64,000 bases of DNA from Neolewinella persica DSM 23188 (GTDB lineage: Bacteria > Bacteroidota > Bacteroidia > Chitinophagales > Saprospiraceae): assembly GCF_000373105.1 (NCBI RefSeq), contig NZ_KB890438.1:1-64000 (forward strand). The letters run 5' to 3'. Both the position numbers and the translations under genes were made by a program. This document shows, piece after piece, positions 8,205 to 16,066 of this stretch. Under the pieces are notes generated by a model. The model saw only the letters and a list, made by a program, of their open reading frames with translations, was not told where the DNA came from and did not search any database. Each line of letters opens with the position of its first letter. Position 1 is the stretch's first letter.

Positions 8205-8495
8205 TTAGTCAAAAAAGCCTGAAAAAAGTAATCTTGCCTTTTCCCAGTTTTCTTTATTAATGCAGTACTTGATCTTAGGAGCATCTATTTCTCCTTGAAT
8301 CAGCCCTGCGTTCTTCAGTTCTTTCAAGTGTTGAGAAACGGTAGATTGAGCAATGGGCAATACTTCAACCAGGTCCCCCGTAAAGCAACAACTTTGAGTA
8401 CTCAGCAGTCGTAAAATTTCAAGCCTCGTTGGATGTCCAAGAGCTTTGGCAAATTTTGCCATCTCCTCCTGACTGTTGGTTGATTTTTTTCGCAT
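8205..8495 (-). CDS. arsR: ArsR-family metalloregulator
   Basis: The 96-residue winged-helix repressor has the ArsR/SmtB pattern: ALGHPTRLEILRLL (helix 2), a vicinal cysteine pair C36-C37 in SCCFTGDL, the recognition helix AQSTVSQHLKELKNAGLI and a third cysteine near residue 78. Cysteines at this point of the fold bind trivalent arsenic or antimony in related repressors and release DNA. It is the first gene of the module and very likely represses it. A 16-bp near-palindrome 34 bp upstream of its start is the probable operator. Confidence 0.9.
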   Translation of the reverse strand: MRKKSTNSQEEMAKFAKALGHPTRLEILRLLSTQSCCFTGDLVEVLPIAQSTVSQHLKELKNAGLIQGEIDAPKIKYCINKENWEKARLLFSGFFD

Positions 8496-8528
8496 TGGGC
8501 GTGCTTTTATTTTGACCTCTCATAGTTC

Positions 8529-8544
8529 ATCGCAAATTTACGAT
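8529..8544. promoter_or_regulatory. Candidate ArsR operator upstream of arsR
   Basis: ATCGCAAATTTACGAT is a near-perfect palindrome (one mismatched pair) in the AT-rich region between divergent arsR and the TonB receptor gene. A related copy occurs at 8171-8186. The symmetry and spacing suit a dimeric winged-helix repressor. Confidence 0.65.
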
Positions 8545-8714
8545 TGATTTTGTTGCTTACCAAGTTTTTCTTCTTTTGTGAAAGGAAATCAGGGGAAACA
8601 ACGGAGACTTTAACTTTATCGAGGCACCGCAGGACTGCATAAAAGCACTTCTTTGTCCCTGCTCACCAGTTAATACACCAGCCCCTACCTTCGCTCTCCC
8701 CAATAAATCAATAA

Positions 8715-10772
8715 ATGCGTAGCCTCTCCCTGCTCCTTTTTACCTTTCTCTGCACCTGCGTCCCCGCCCAAACGATCGCACAAACGGTGGATACGCTGAT
8801 GGAATACACCGCCCCATCAGCCACCATAACCGCCTACGGAAATGAACCTGGAATCGGCACTGCTGCCCCAGTTGCCCTTCTACAACAAGAAGAACTAACC
8901 CGCTACGACAAATCCTCCTTACTAAGTGGCCTCAACCGTGTTCCTGGCGTAAGATTCGAAGAACGAGCCACGGCCAGCTACCGCATTGCTATCCGTGGGG
9001 CAAGCCTTCGGGCGCCCTTCGGTGTGCGTAATACCCAGGTGTACTGGAATGGGATACCATTCGGAGAGCCGGGAGGTGACGTGCCACTTAGTTTTCTTGA
9101 TGCAGTTAACACCGACCGGGTCCAGATCATCAAGGGGCCATCTGGCGGTTTCTACGGCCCGGGAACGGCGGGAACGCTACTGATGAATACGGAGAGCATT
9201 CATCAGGAAGGTTTATTCAAGTTAGCTCCCCGCTACGCCAATGCCTCCATTACGACTGGCTCCTACGGTTTTCTGCGGGCCGACGCCACCATCCAGCGGA
9301 CAAAAGAAGCAGGTACCTATAATCAATTCCGAATCGGCTACCAACGGACCGATGGCTACCGCGACCACAGCGGTATGGACCGGTTGACGTTACAGTATAC
9401 ATCGACTTTCCGGGGACAAAAAAGCGGTGCTAAAACCGCCCTTCACGCCCTGTACACCAAGCTTGATTACGAACTCCCCGGCGGCCTGAACCCCGAGCAG
9501 TACGCCGATAACCCACGCCAGGCGCGCCCCGGGAGTGCCGATAAGAATGCCTCGATCCACTACCATAATCTCCTGCTTGGGCTGACGGACGAGCGCTCTT
9601 TAGGAAGCTGGAAGCTGGAGTCAGCACTATATACCACCGGTTTTTACTTTGACCATCCCTTCAATTTCGATTACAAACGGGAAGCTAACCTGGGCGCTGG
9701 TGGTCGTTTCGCCCTCCGTCGCCTGCTGCGCGACGACCTGGCATTGGCGCTGGGCGTAGAGTCTCGCCTGCAGTATCGGAACGGTCAGAATTTTACCAAC
9801 CCGGACGGGACCCGACCGGGAGACCTGAATTTCAGCGACGAAATATTCAGTCGGCAAGGGCTGGCCTTCGGCCAGCTTACCTACACCCCTGGCGCCTGGG
9901 ATTTTCACCTGGGCCTGAGCAGCAGCCAACTCGATTATTCGGTAGACCGGACCTTTTCAGCAGAAGGAGTAACCGGTGAAACCGAATTTACCGCAAACCG
10001 GCCAGTTTCGGTACGCCTTGCCGCAGGTCGTACATTTGATTTCGGCTACCTGTACCTAAGTCGGACGGATGGCTTTAGTCCGCCGACCCTCGATGAGTTT
10101 CGGACGAATGAGGGTGGTCTCAATGTAGATCTTGACCCGGAGATCGGAACCAATTATGAGGTCGGTTTTAGCACGAGCGTCGCCGGTAAGTTCTTTCCTT
10201 CCATCAGCGTTTTTCACTTTGCCCTGGACGAAGCAATCACCAGCTTCAGTGATGATCGGGGGACCCAATTGTTCCGCAATGCCGGTAAAACCCGGCAACA
10301 AGGGATTGAACTTGCCGCTAGTTGGCGGGCGATTAGTACGACCGATAAGGCCATTGGCCTGAGCTTTTACACCAGTTATACCTATTACAATTTCACGTAC
10401 CTGGAGCTGGAACGGGGAGGAACGGATTTTTCGGGCCAGGACATCCCGGGGGCGGTACCGCATACCTTAAATGTCGAGGTCGGTATTGACCTGAGAAACG
10501 GACTCCGGCTTGACCTTTTTCATAACTATACCGATGCGATTCCGCTGAATGATGCCAATGATGTTTTTGCCGATTCATTTCACCTGCTTCGGGCGAAACT
10601 GAGCTATCCCTTCAAGTCGTTCAACGTATTCGTAGCTGGCGCCAATTTGCTGGATCAACGAATGAGCTTCGGCAATGACCTCAACCCCCAGTTTGGGCGG
10701 CGATACTTTCAGCCGGCGCCTGGACGAAACTGGCAGGTGGGGATGAGTTGGACGGCGGCGCCAAAAAGATAG
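8715..10772 (+). CDS. TonB-dependent outer-membrane receptor
   Basis: The 685-residue protein is an outer-membrane active-transport barrel. A signal peptide (about residues 1-18, ending CTCVPAQ) precedes a plug domain (about residues 40-150, with IRGASLRAPFGVRNTQVYWNGIPF and VQIIKGPSGGFYGPG). A 22-strand barrel follows, closing with a C-terminal strand GRNWQVGMSW. The length suits siderophore, heme or cobalamin receptors rather than the large SusC type; the substrate cannot be read from the sequence. No SusD or TonB partner is adjacent. A -7-like box TACCTTCG lies at 8686-8693. The cleavage region is encoded by a copy of the dispersed 17-bp motif (8752-8768). Confidence 0.93.
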   Translation: MRSLSLLLFTFLCTCVPAQTIAQTVDTLMEYTAPSATITAYGNEPGIGTAAPVALLQQEELTRYDKSSLLSGLNRVPGVRFEERATASYRIAIRGASLRAPFGVRNTQVYWNGIPFGEPGGDVPLSFLDAVNTDRVQIIKGPSGGFYGPGTAGTLLMNTESIHQEGLFKLAPRYANASITTGSYGFLRADATIQRTKEAGTYNQFRIGYQRTDGYRDHSGMDRLTLQYTSTFRGQKSGAKTALHALYTKLDYELPGGLNPEQYADNPRQARPGSADKNASIHYHNLLLGLTDERSLGSWKLESALYTTGFYFDHPFNFDYKREANLGAGGRFALRRLLRDDLALALGVESRLQYRNGQNFTNPDGTRPGDLNFSDEIFSRQGLAFGQLTYTPGAWDFHLGLSSSQLDYSVDRTFSAEGVTGETEFTANRPVSVRLAAGRTFDFGYLYLSRTDGFSPPTLDEFRTNEGGLNVDLDPEIGTNYEVGFSTSVAGKFFPSISVFHFALDEAITSFSDDRGTQLFRNAGKTRQQGIELAASWRAISTTDKAIGLSFYTSYTYYNFTYLELERGGTDFSGQDIPGAVPHTLNVEVGIDLRNGLRLDLFHNYTDAIPLNDANDVFADSFHLLRAKLSYPFKSFNVFVAGANLLDQRMSFGNDLNPQFGRRYFQPAPGRNWQVGMSWTAAPKR
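8752..8768 (+). repeat. 17-bp dispersed motif in the TonB receptor signal peptide
   Basis: GCACCTGCGTCCCCGCC, one mismatch from GCACCTGCGNCCGCGCC, encodes the end of the signal peptide (C-T-C-V-P-A). Confidence 0.8.
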
Positions 10773-10963
10773 GTGGCCTCCGGGTGAGGAGCTACTGCTC
10801 CCAAAAGTAAAGGCTGTTTTGTTCGGAACAGGAGCCCTCATCAACCGCGTCTTTGGACTCTCTTAAACAGGCCCTCTGACGGCTCATTGCCCCATAGGCG
10901 CAGTCGCAATTTGAAATCGCGTACAACCCGATAACCCGACAACCCGATATCTTGACAACCCGA
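10773..10963. repeat. Convergent intergenic region with ACAACCCGA words
   Basis: This gap separates the ends of the TonB receptor and acyl-CoA ligase genes. From 10920 to 10968 it carries four ACAACCCGA/ATAACCCGA words. The same word family occurs after ndk (57779-57860) and before the DUF4159 gene (63768-63800). No gene is visible. Confidence 0.6.
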
Positions 10964-12502
10964 CTACTTCCTCAACTCCTTCTTCAAAATCTTCCCCGTG
11001 GCGCTCATCGGTAACGCCGAGAGGAACTCAATAACTCGCGGGTATTTGTAGGCGGCGAGGCGCTCTTTAGTGAAGCTTTGCAGCTCGTCTGCACTACAGG
11101 TACAGCCGTCTTTAAGTACAACGCAGGCCTTGATGTCTTCTCCCATTTCGTCATCGGGAACACCAATGACGGCCACCAGGGAAACGGCTTCATGCTGGAT
11201 CATTACTTCTTCCACCTCCCGGGGATAGACGTTTAGCCCACCGCGAATAATCATGTCCTTCGTCCGGTCCACAATAAAGAAATAACCGTCCTCGTCGCGG
11301 ATGGCGACGTCGCCTGAGTGCATCCATCCGTTGCGGAGGGTGGAGGCGTTGGCCTCCGGGCGTTGGTAATAACCTTTCATGACGTTGTGGCCACGGTAGA
11401 TGATTTCTCCTTTCTCGCCAACCGGAACTTCCTGGTCGTTTTCATCAACCACTTTCACTTCGACGCCCCAGACTGGTGTACCGACGCTTCCCGGTTTACG
11501 TTCCTGGTCCCGGTGATTGAAGGTCACCACCGGAGAACCTTCGGACATGCCATAGCCCTCTAGAATGGGCACATTAAATTTCTTTTCAAAGCCCCGGAGT
11601 ACATTAACCGGCAAGGCTGCACCTCCAGAAACGGCAATTCTGAGATTGGCCGAAATGTCGCTTACATCGGGGTCCTCATGGTTCATCAGGCCCCAGTACA
11701 TGGTGGGGACGCCAGCGAATACGGTTACCTGATGCTTGCGCATCAGACCGAGTACAGCGGCGGCATCAAAGCGGGGCAGTAATACGCTGGTGGCTCCCTG
11801 GTAAATGCCCGTGTTCATCAAACAAGTCATGGCAAAAATGTGGAACAGCGGCAAAACGATCAACTGGGTGTCGGTTGGTTTTGTACCAATAACTTTTTGG
11901 GAAACGACGGCATTGAGCAAGAGGTTAGCGTGGCTCAACTCAGCACCCTTCGGCCGGCCGGTAGTGCCGGAGGTGTAGATGATGACTGCCGTATCGTTTG
12001 GGCTGGTTTGGGTAGTTTTGGTCACTGGTGGCTGACCTGCCATCAGGCTGCCCAAGGTCGGAGCGCCGGATATAGTTGCTGCGGCAGCCGGATTTGCGGT
12101 GATTTCAAAGAAGTGCTTACAGGTGTGAACTTTACTGTATCCTGCGTGACCCATTTGGGCCATCGGCAGGTCAGGCGTACCGGTAAAACAGAGGTAAGCC
12201 TTTGCATCGGAGTCGTCGAGGTGGTATTCGATTTCGTCCTGCTTCAGCAGAACGCTTAATGGTACCACTACGCCACCAGCTTTAAGGATACCAAAATAGG
12301 CGATGGGGAAGTAGGGGAGGTTGAAGCAGCTGAGGGCAACTTTGTCGCCTGGTAGAATTCCTTTGTCCCGTAAGCCATTCGCCACCTGGTTCGCCGCACC
12401 GTTGACCTGAGCGTAGTTGAGTTGGGTGTCGCCAAAAATAAAGGCTGTTTTTTTAGGGTAGCGGGTAGCGGAATCCTCAATGAGGGTAGCAAGGTTGAGC
12501 AT
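10964..12502 (-). CDS. Long-chain fatty-acid-CoA ligase (AMP-binding enzyme)
   Basis: The 512-residue enzyme belongs to the ANL superfamily and should activate a carboxylic acid to its CoA thioester through an adenylate. It shows the P-loop-like YTSGTTGRPKGAELSH (about residue 177), the GYGMSEGSP motif, the GWMHSGDVAIRDEDGYFFIVDRTKDMIIRGG hinge region and the catalytic lysine near the C-terminus (SATGKILKKELRK). The start is placed at the internal methionine MLNLATLIEDS, because that is the family's usual N-terminus and a TACCTTAT -7 box at 12527-12534 lies downstream of the longer ORF start. Substrate chain length cannot be told. Confidence 0.9.
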   Translation of the reverse strand: MLNLATLIEDSATRYPKKTAFIFGDTQLNYAQVNGAANQVANGLRDKGILPGDKVALSCFNLPYFPIAYFGILKAGGVVVPLSVLLKQDEIEYHLDDSDAKAYLCFTGTPDLPMAQMGHAGYSKVHTCKHFFEITANPAAAATISGAPTLGSLMAGQPPVTKTTQTSPNDTAVIIYTSGTTGRPKGAELSHANLLLNAVVSQKVIGTKPTDTQLIVLPLFHIFAMTCLMNTGIYQGATSVLLPRFDAAAVLGLMRKHQVTVFAGVPTMYWGLMNHEDPDVSDISANLRIAVSGGAALPVNVLRGFEKKFNVPILEGYGMSEGSPVVTFNHRDQERKPGSVGTPVWGVEVKVVDENDQEVPVGEKGEIIYRGHNVMKGYYQRPEANASTLRNGWMHSGDVAIRDEDGYFFIVDRTKDMIIRGGLNVYPREVEEVMIQHEAVSLVAVIGVPDDEMGEDIKACVVLKDGCTCSADELQSFTKERLAAYKYPRVIEFLSALPMSATGKILKKELRK

Positions 12503-12526
12503 GTAATACGACTTGTAAAGTTGGGG

Positions 12527-12534
12527 AATAAGGT
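12527..12534 (-). promoter_or_regulatory. -7 box for the acyl-CoA ligase gene
   Basis: TACCTTAT on the minus strand lies 25 bp upstream of the chosen ATG at 12502. It would fall inside the coding region if the longer ORF were used, so it supports the shorter start. Confidence 0.45.
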
Positions 12535-12606
12535 AGGCTTTTTTATTCAAAACACGTCAGATGAACTTTCCTGTTTTGCTCCTTCGTCGCGGACAGGAAA
12601 GGATTC

Positions 12607-12634
12607 GTCGGACGGGAAACCCTGCCGTCCGACA
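12607..12634. terminator. GTCGGACGG / CCGTCCGAC hairpin
   Basis: A perfect 9-bp stem (GTCGGACGG...CCGTCCGAC) with a nine-base loop lies in the gap between the ends of the dikinase-like gene region and the ligase promoter. It has no T run. It may terminate read-through from the minus-strand dikinase-like gene or be a repeat-family hairpin. Confidence 0.4.
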
Positions 12635-12741
12635 AATTATTTTGTTCTGGCGAAGCCGACCAAAAGATTGTCTGACGATTAAAGTTCTTTACCCTTCCTG
12701 ACTTGATCCCATTTGGGACGGGGAAACACTCAACCAAACAA

Positions 12742-15255
12742 TCAGCGAACTACCACCTTCCTGACCGTAAAGTAAACCTTATCGTAATAAACCAGCCGTA
12801 GTTGCACCAAATAGCTGCCTGCTGGCAGGTCTGCGACCGGAATATTGGTCTGATGGAAGCCCTCCGGTATTGTCCCGATATCCTGCTGCTTCAAGGTGCG
12901 CCCCAGCAAATCCATCACCGTAATATCGAGTGCTGCCGGGGTGATAGCGTAGAAGCTCAGGTTGACCTGATCCGAAGCGGGGTTCGGCCAAACCTTAATG
13001 TTTAGCCGTTCTATTTCTTCTTCGGTGGTGGCAGATCCGTCCTCCAGGAATCCGATCCATGGGCGGGCTTGCTTGATCACCAGCTGCCCGCTGCTATCGA
13101 TTTTATACTCAATGTCCATCGAGAAGGTTGGATCATTGACCGCATCGTAGAGGAGGCCAAATTCGGCATGGATGACTTGCATGTAGCCCCGTAGTTCGTC
13201 AAGGTATTCCAGGGTAAGGACTTGTTGGTTTTGGGGAATCAGGTTGGATCGGCGGAGTATTTCGTAGGCCGTGGGCCCTGAACCGGTGTCGTTCAACAGG
13301 ATTTCTTCGGGGATGGAAAGTGCATCGGGATTCGTTACCAGGTCTTCACCAATCTGTGTGTTAAGATAGTAGGTGCCGTTGGTGCCGTAAATGGGATCGG
13401 AGGTCACCCCTACACCATTGGCTTTTTCTTCCTTGAAGTTGGGGTGTACCAGCACACCCATCGCGGCCTCGAAATGGTCAACGCGGTAGAATTCCCGTTC
13501 AGAGTAAGCGCGAAAATTCCACATGCCGGCAAAAATTTCTTTCACGGTCTTACCAATATGACCCTCAGTTGTGTTGTGGGTTTTCGAATCGTAGAGGCCG
13601 GCACCACTGAAGCCAGGGAGGTCTTCATTATTAGTACTGGACCGGCATCGGATATTGGTGCCTTCGGGGAAGCTCTGCTGCATTGCCGTCAGAGCGTCGA
13701 ACATCCAGGAGGGGAGGGGAGCATCTTCGATGTCGTCACGCAAATCATCTAACCGGTCATCCTGGATGGAGAAGTCAGATTGAAAGTCCGAATCCTCAAG
13801 CATGGTCCGAATCCGCGGATAAAAGTTATTGAACTTCATGAACTCGTCATAGAAGTAGAACGGGATGCCGAAACCATCGGGGATGGTGCCTTGTGGGAAA
13901 CCGAAGTCCCGCATTACTGCCACGTTGCCGGTTTTGGCGCCGAAGGCGCCATGGCCCGCAAAGTCGATGTCGTCGAGCGGTGTGACCCCGGTAACGGAGA
14001 GGTCCCTGATGGGGGTTTGAGGCGAGTCGGGGCGAAGGTTCTCGTAGAAAGCGTCAACTTCCACCGGTGTGGCCAGCCGCAGCACGAAGGTGTCGGCTTT
14101 GACCTGGTAATAGACGAACTGATCGAGTAGCCCGGCGACCACAGGATTATCGAGGGCATCGCGAATGAATGCGTTAGGAACGTTGTTCTGCAAAGCCCTG
14201 AGGTTCACGTGGCTGAGCGGCGTTTGTACTACGGTGGTAATGATGCCTCCTACGCGGGGAAGATCGTTCGGGATGGTCTCGTACACTACAATGTCACGAC
14301 CATCAGGCCGTTCTCCCGGGCTCATCAGGCGCAAGCGGCCATAACCTTCGGTTAGGTTCAATGGTAAGTAATCAATGCCTTCATACAGGTCTCCCTCCAA
14401 CAAAACGGGAATACGGCTGGTGTCATATTGGTCTCTTTCTACGTTGTAGCGGGCGACGGCGCGCCGGTGCAGGGGGAGGTAGGAGAGATTGTTTTGCAGA
14501 AAGGGCAGGTTGGCGGCGAGCAATTCATACGTTTTAGCAATGATCTCGTAGGGGTAGTCGTCGAATTGCTGAAACTCAAAGGTGTACACCCCCGGCTCTC
14601 CGCTGGGAGCGGTTACTTCGGGGTGGTAGATGAGCAGCCCCCGCATATCTTCGAAAAAGCTGTTGCCATTCGCCTGAGTTGGAATACCGACGGCCCGGGC
14701 GAATTCTACGTGTGCTTCATGGTTAACGGTGTTCATGAAGTAAACTCGGATGGAATCAGCCTCGTCGTTATCGAGGATATAGAATTTTACGAACTCCAGG
14801 TCCTGCAGCCTGGGGTTTTCGTCTGCCTCTCCGGGCTGAAAGGCAAGGTCTACGAAGGTTTCACGGTCGTGGATGCAGGCCACGCCGTCAACGTAAGGAA
14901 TGGGGACAACTGGGTTGAGTGCGCTCTGCTGTGGGAAGCCGGAGAGCTCCGTCAGATCGTCAATGCCGTCCAGGTCGAGATCTCCGGGTGTGGCACGAGG
15001 GTAGCTGCGAACTTCATAACTCTCCCGGGGCAGGGCGGCAACGGGCTCGGTGAGCACTGCTCTTTGGTCTTCGCTTTGCACCAGCGTCCGCGCCTGATCG
15101 TTAACATAAAGAACATAATAAAACAAGGGGTCATTCTCCACCTCTATCACGGGAGTACCCAAGGCGGAAACCTGATAGGATAAGATCGGCACAATCTCCT
15201 GGCAATAGACCGGCAGGGTAGCGAAAAACATCAAAAAGAGTAGAAATAGGCGCAT
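12742..15255 (-). CDS. Secreted PEP/pyruvate-binding (glucan water dikinase-like) protein with T9SS sorting domain
   Basis: The 837-residue protein has a signal peptide (residues 1-18) and an acidic DLDLDGIDDLTEL calcium-binding-like segment. A phosphohistidine swivel at about residues 335-365 contains TPLSHVNLRALQNNV. A PEP/pyruvate-binding ATP domain follows, with RCRSSTNNEDLPGFSGAG and LYDSK near residue 545 and VIKQARPW at its end. A C-terminal T9SS sorting domain (WPNPASDQV to VRKVVVR) closes the protein. The order swivel then ATP-binding domain is the reverse of PEP synthase and matches alpha-glucan water dikinases, whose LSHVSVRARN and AGAGLYDS motifs it resembles. An ATP-type enzyme exported by T9SS is unusual; whether it is catalytic is unknown. 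A minus-strand AACTTTGCCC near 15260 may be the promoter. Confidence 0.8.
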   Translation of the reverse strand: MRLFLLFLMFFATLPVYCQEIVPILSYQVSALGTPVIEVENDPLFYYVLYVNDQARTLVQSEDQRAVLTEPVAALPRESYEVRSYPRATPGDLDLDGIDDLTELSGFPQQSALNPVVPIPYVDGVACIHDRETFVDLAFQPGEADENPRLQDLEFVKFYILDNDEADSIRVYFMNTVNHEAHVEFARAVGIPTQANGNSFFEDMRGLLIYHPEVTAPSGEPGVYTFEFQQFDDYPYEIIAKTYELLAANLPFLQNNLSYLPLHRRAVARYNVERDQYDTSRIPVLLEGDLYEGIDYLPLNLTEGYGRLRLMSPGERPDGRDIVVYETIPNDLPRVGGIITTVVQTPLSHVNLRALQNNVPNAFIRDALDNPVVAGLLDQFVYYQVKADTFVLRLATPVEVDAFYENLRPDSPQTPIRDLSVTGVTPLDDIDFAGHGAFGAKTGNVAVMRDFGFPQGTIPDGFGIPFYFYDEFMKFNNFYPRIRTMLEDSDFQSDFSIQDDRLDDLRDDIEDAPLPSWMFDALTAMQQSFPEGTNIRCRSSTNNEDLPGFSGAGLYDSKTHNTTEGHIGKTVKEIFAGMWNFRAYSEREFYRVDHFEAAMGVLVHPNFKEEKANGVGVTSDPIYGTNGTYYLNTQIGEDLVTNPDALSIPEEILLNDTGSGPTAYEILRRSNLIPQNQQVLTLEYLDELRGYMQVIHAEFGLLYDAVNDPTFSMDIEYKIDSSGQLVIKQARPWIGFLEDGSATTEEEIERLNIKVWPNPASDQVNLSFYAITPAALDITVMDLLGRTLKQQDIGTIPEGFHQTNIPVADLPAGSYLVQLRLVYYDKVYFTVRKVVVR
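15078..15094 (+). repeat. 17-bp dispersed motif inside the dikinase-like gene
   Basis: GCACCAGCGTCCGCGCC (one mismatch) lies antisense within the coding region and is read there as Q-A-R-T-L-V-Q. That is a different frame and orientation from the signal-peptide copies. Confidence 0.7.
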
Positions 15256-15505
15256 AGGGCAAAGTTCGGGAAATTAGTTGGACCGGTACTTTCTTCCACC
15301 CGAAAACCAACCGTTAAATTCGACGGCAAGGAGACAGCCGCTTTGATTCCCACCATAGCACTGATGTAATACCTGATTGACGGGATGCAATTGATCAGGT
15401 TGGTGTTAAAGAGGTTTTTTACTAATATTAACACCCTTTAGCACGAGTTAAAACTTGTATTTCCGAAGAAATTCTTAGTTTTATGCTTTATTAAAGTGTC
15501 TCTCA

Positions 15506-15952
15506 ATGAAAAAAATTACCTTACTTGGCCTGCTGGCCATTTCTTTCCTCTGTTTCCAATCGACCACTTTCTCTGCTCAACCTGCTCAGACAGTGCCGAC
15601 CGAAACCAAAACGACCAAAGACATCAATCCCTCCGCAGTCTTTGAATATTCCGATATTTCCATAAGTGATCCCTCCATTTACCGTGATGAACTCTTCACC
15701 ATTTCTCTGACGGTGAAAAATACGGGAAATAAAGAAGCGAAACACGAAGTGCTGCTGCTGGTGAAAGACGAAGGTGCGCCTGAAGGCCAGCGTAAGCAGG
15801 CCAGTAAGTTCCTGGCGCTCCGGGCGGGACAGACTGAAACGGTCACTTTCACCTTTATGGCTGCTGACCTGATGGAGGCGCTGGAAAACACGCCGGAAGT
15901 CTTTTTCTTTACTATTGGAGAGTATGAAATTGGTGTGGGGTACGAGAAATGA
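15506..15952 (+). CDS. Small exported protein with one Fn3/CARDB-like beta domain
   Basis: The 148-residue protein has a Sec signal peptide (about residues 1-25, ending SAQPA). A single all-beta domain of about 90 residues follows, with YRDELFTISLTVKNTGNKEAKHEVLLLV and a downstream RAGQTETVTFTF strand. This pattern is that of fibronectin III-like or CARDB domains that usually end larger secreted enzymes (for example GH3 glycosidases). Here it stands alone without a catalytic partner. It may be a periplasmic or surface binding module. It is flanked by unrelated minus-strand genes and its 250-bp upstream region shows no clear element. Confidence 0.72.
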   Translation: MKKITLLGLLAISFLCFQSTTFSAQPAQTVPTETKTTKDINPSAVFEYSDISISDPSIYRDELFTISLTVKNTGNKEAKHEVLLLVKDEGAPEGQRKQASKFLALRAGQTETVTFTFMAADLMEALENTPEVFFFTIGEYEIGVGYEK

Positions 15953-16066
15953 AATGAAGCCATCGGCTAAGCGACCTTTCTAAGAATTGCAAGTTTGGAT
16001 TTTTAATTGCCATCCTGTTGTTGGGGTTTAGCAGCTACGTTTCCGCCTAATTGACTTTTAAAGGAA

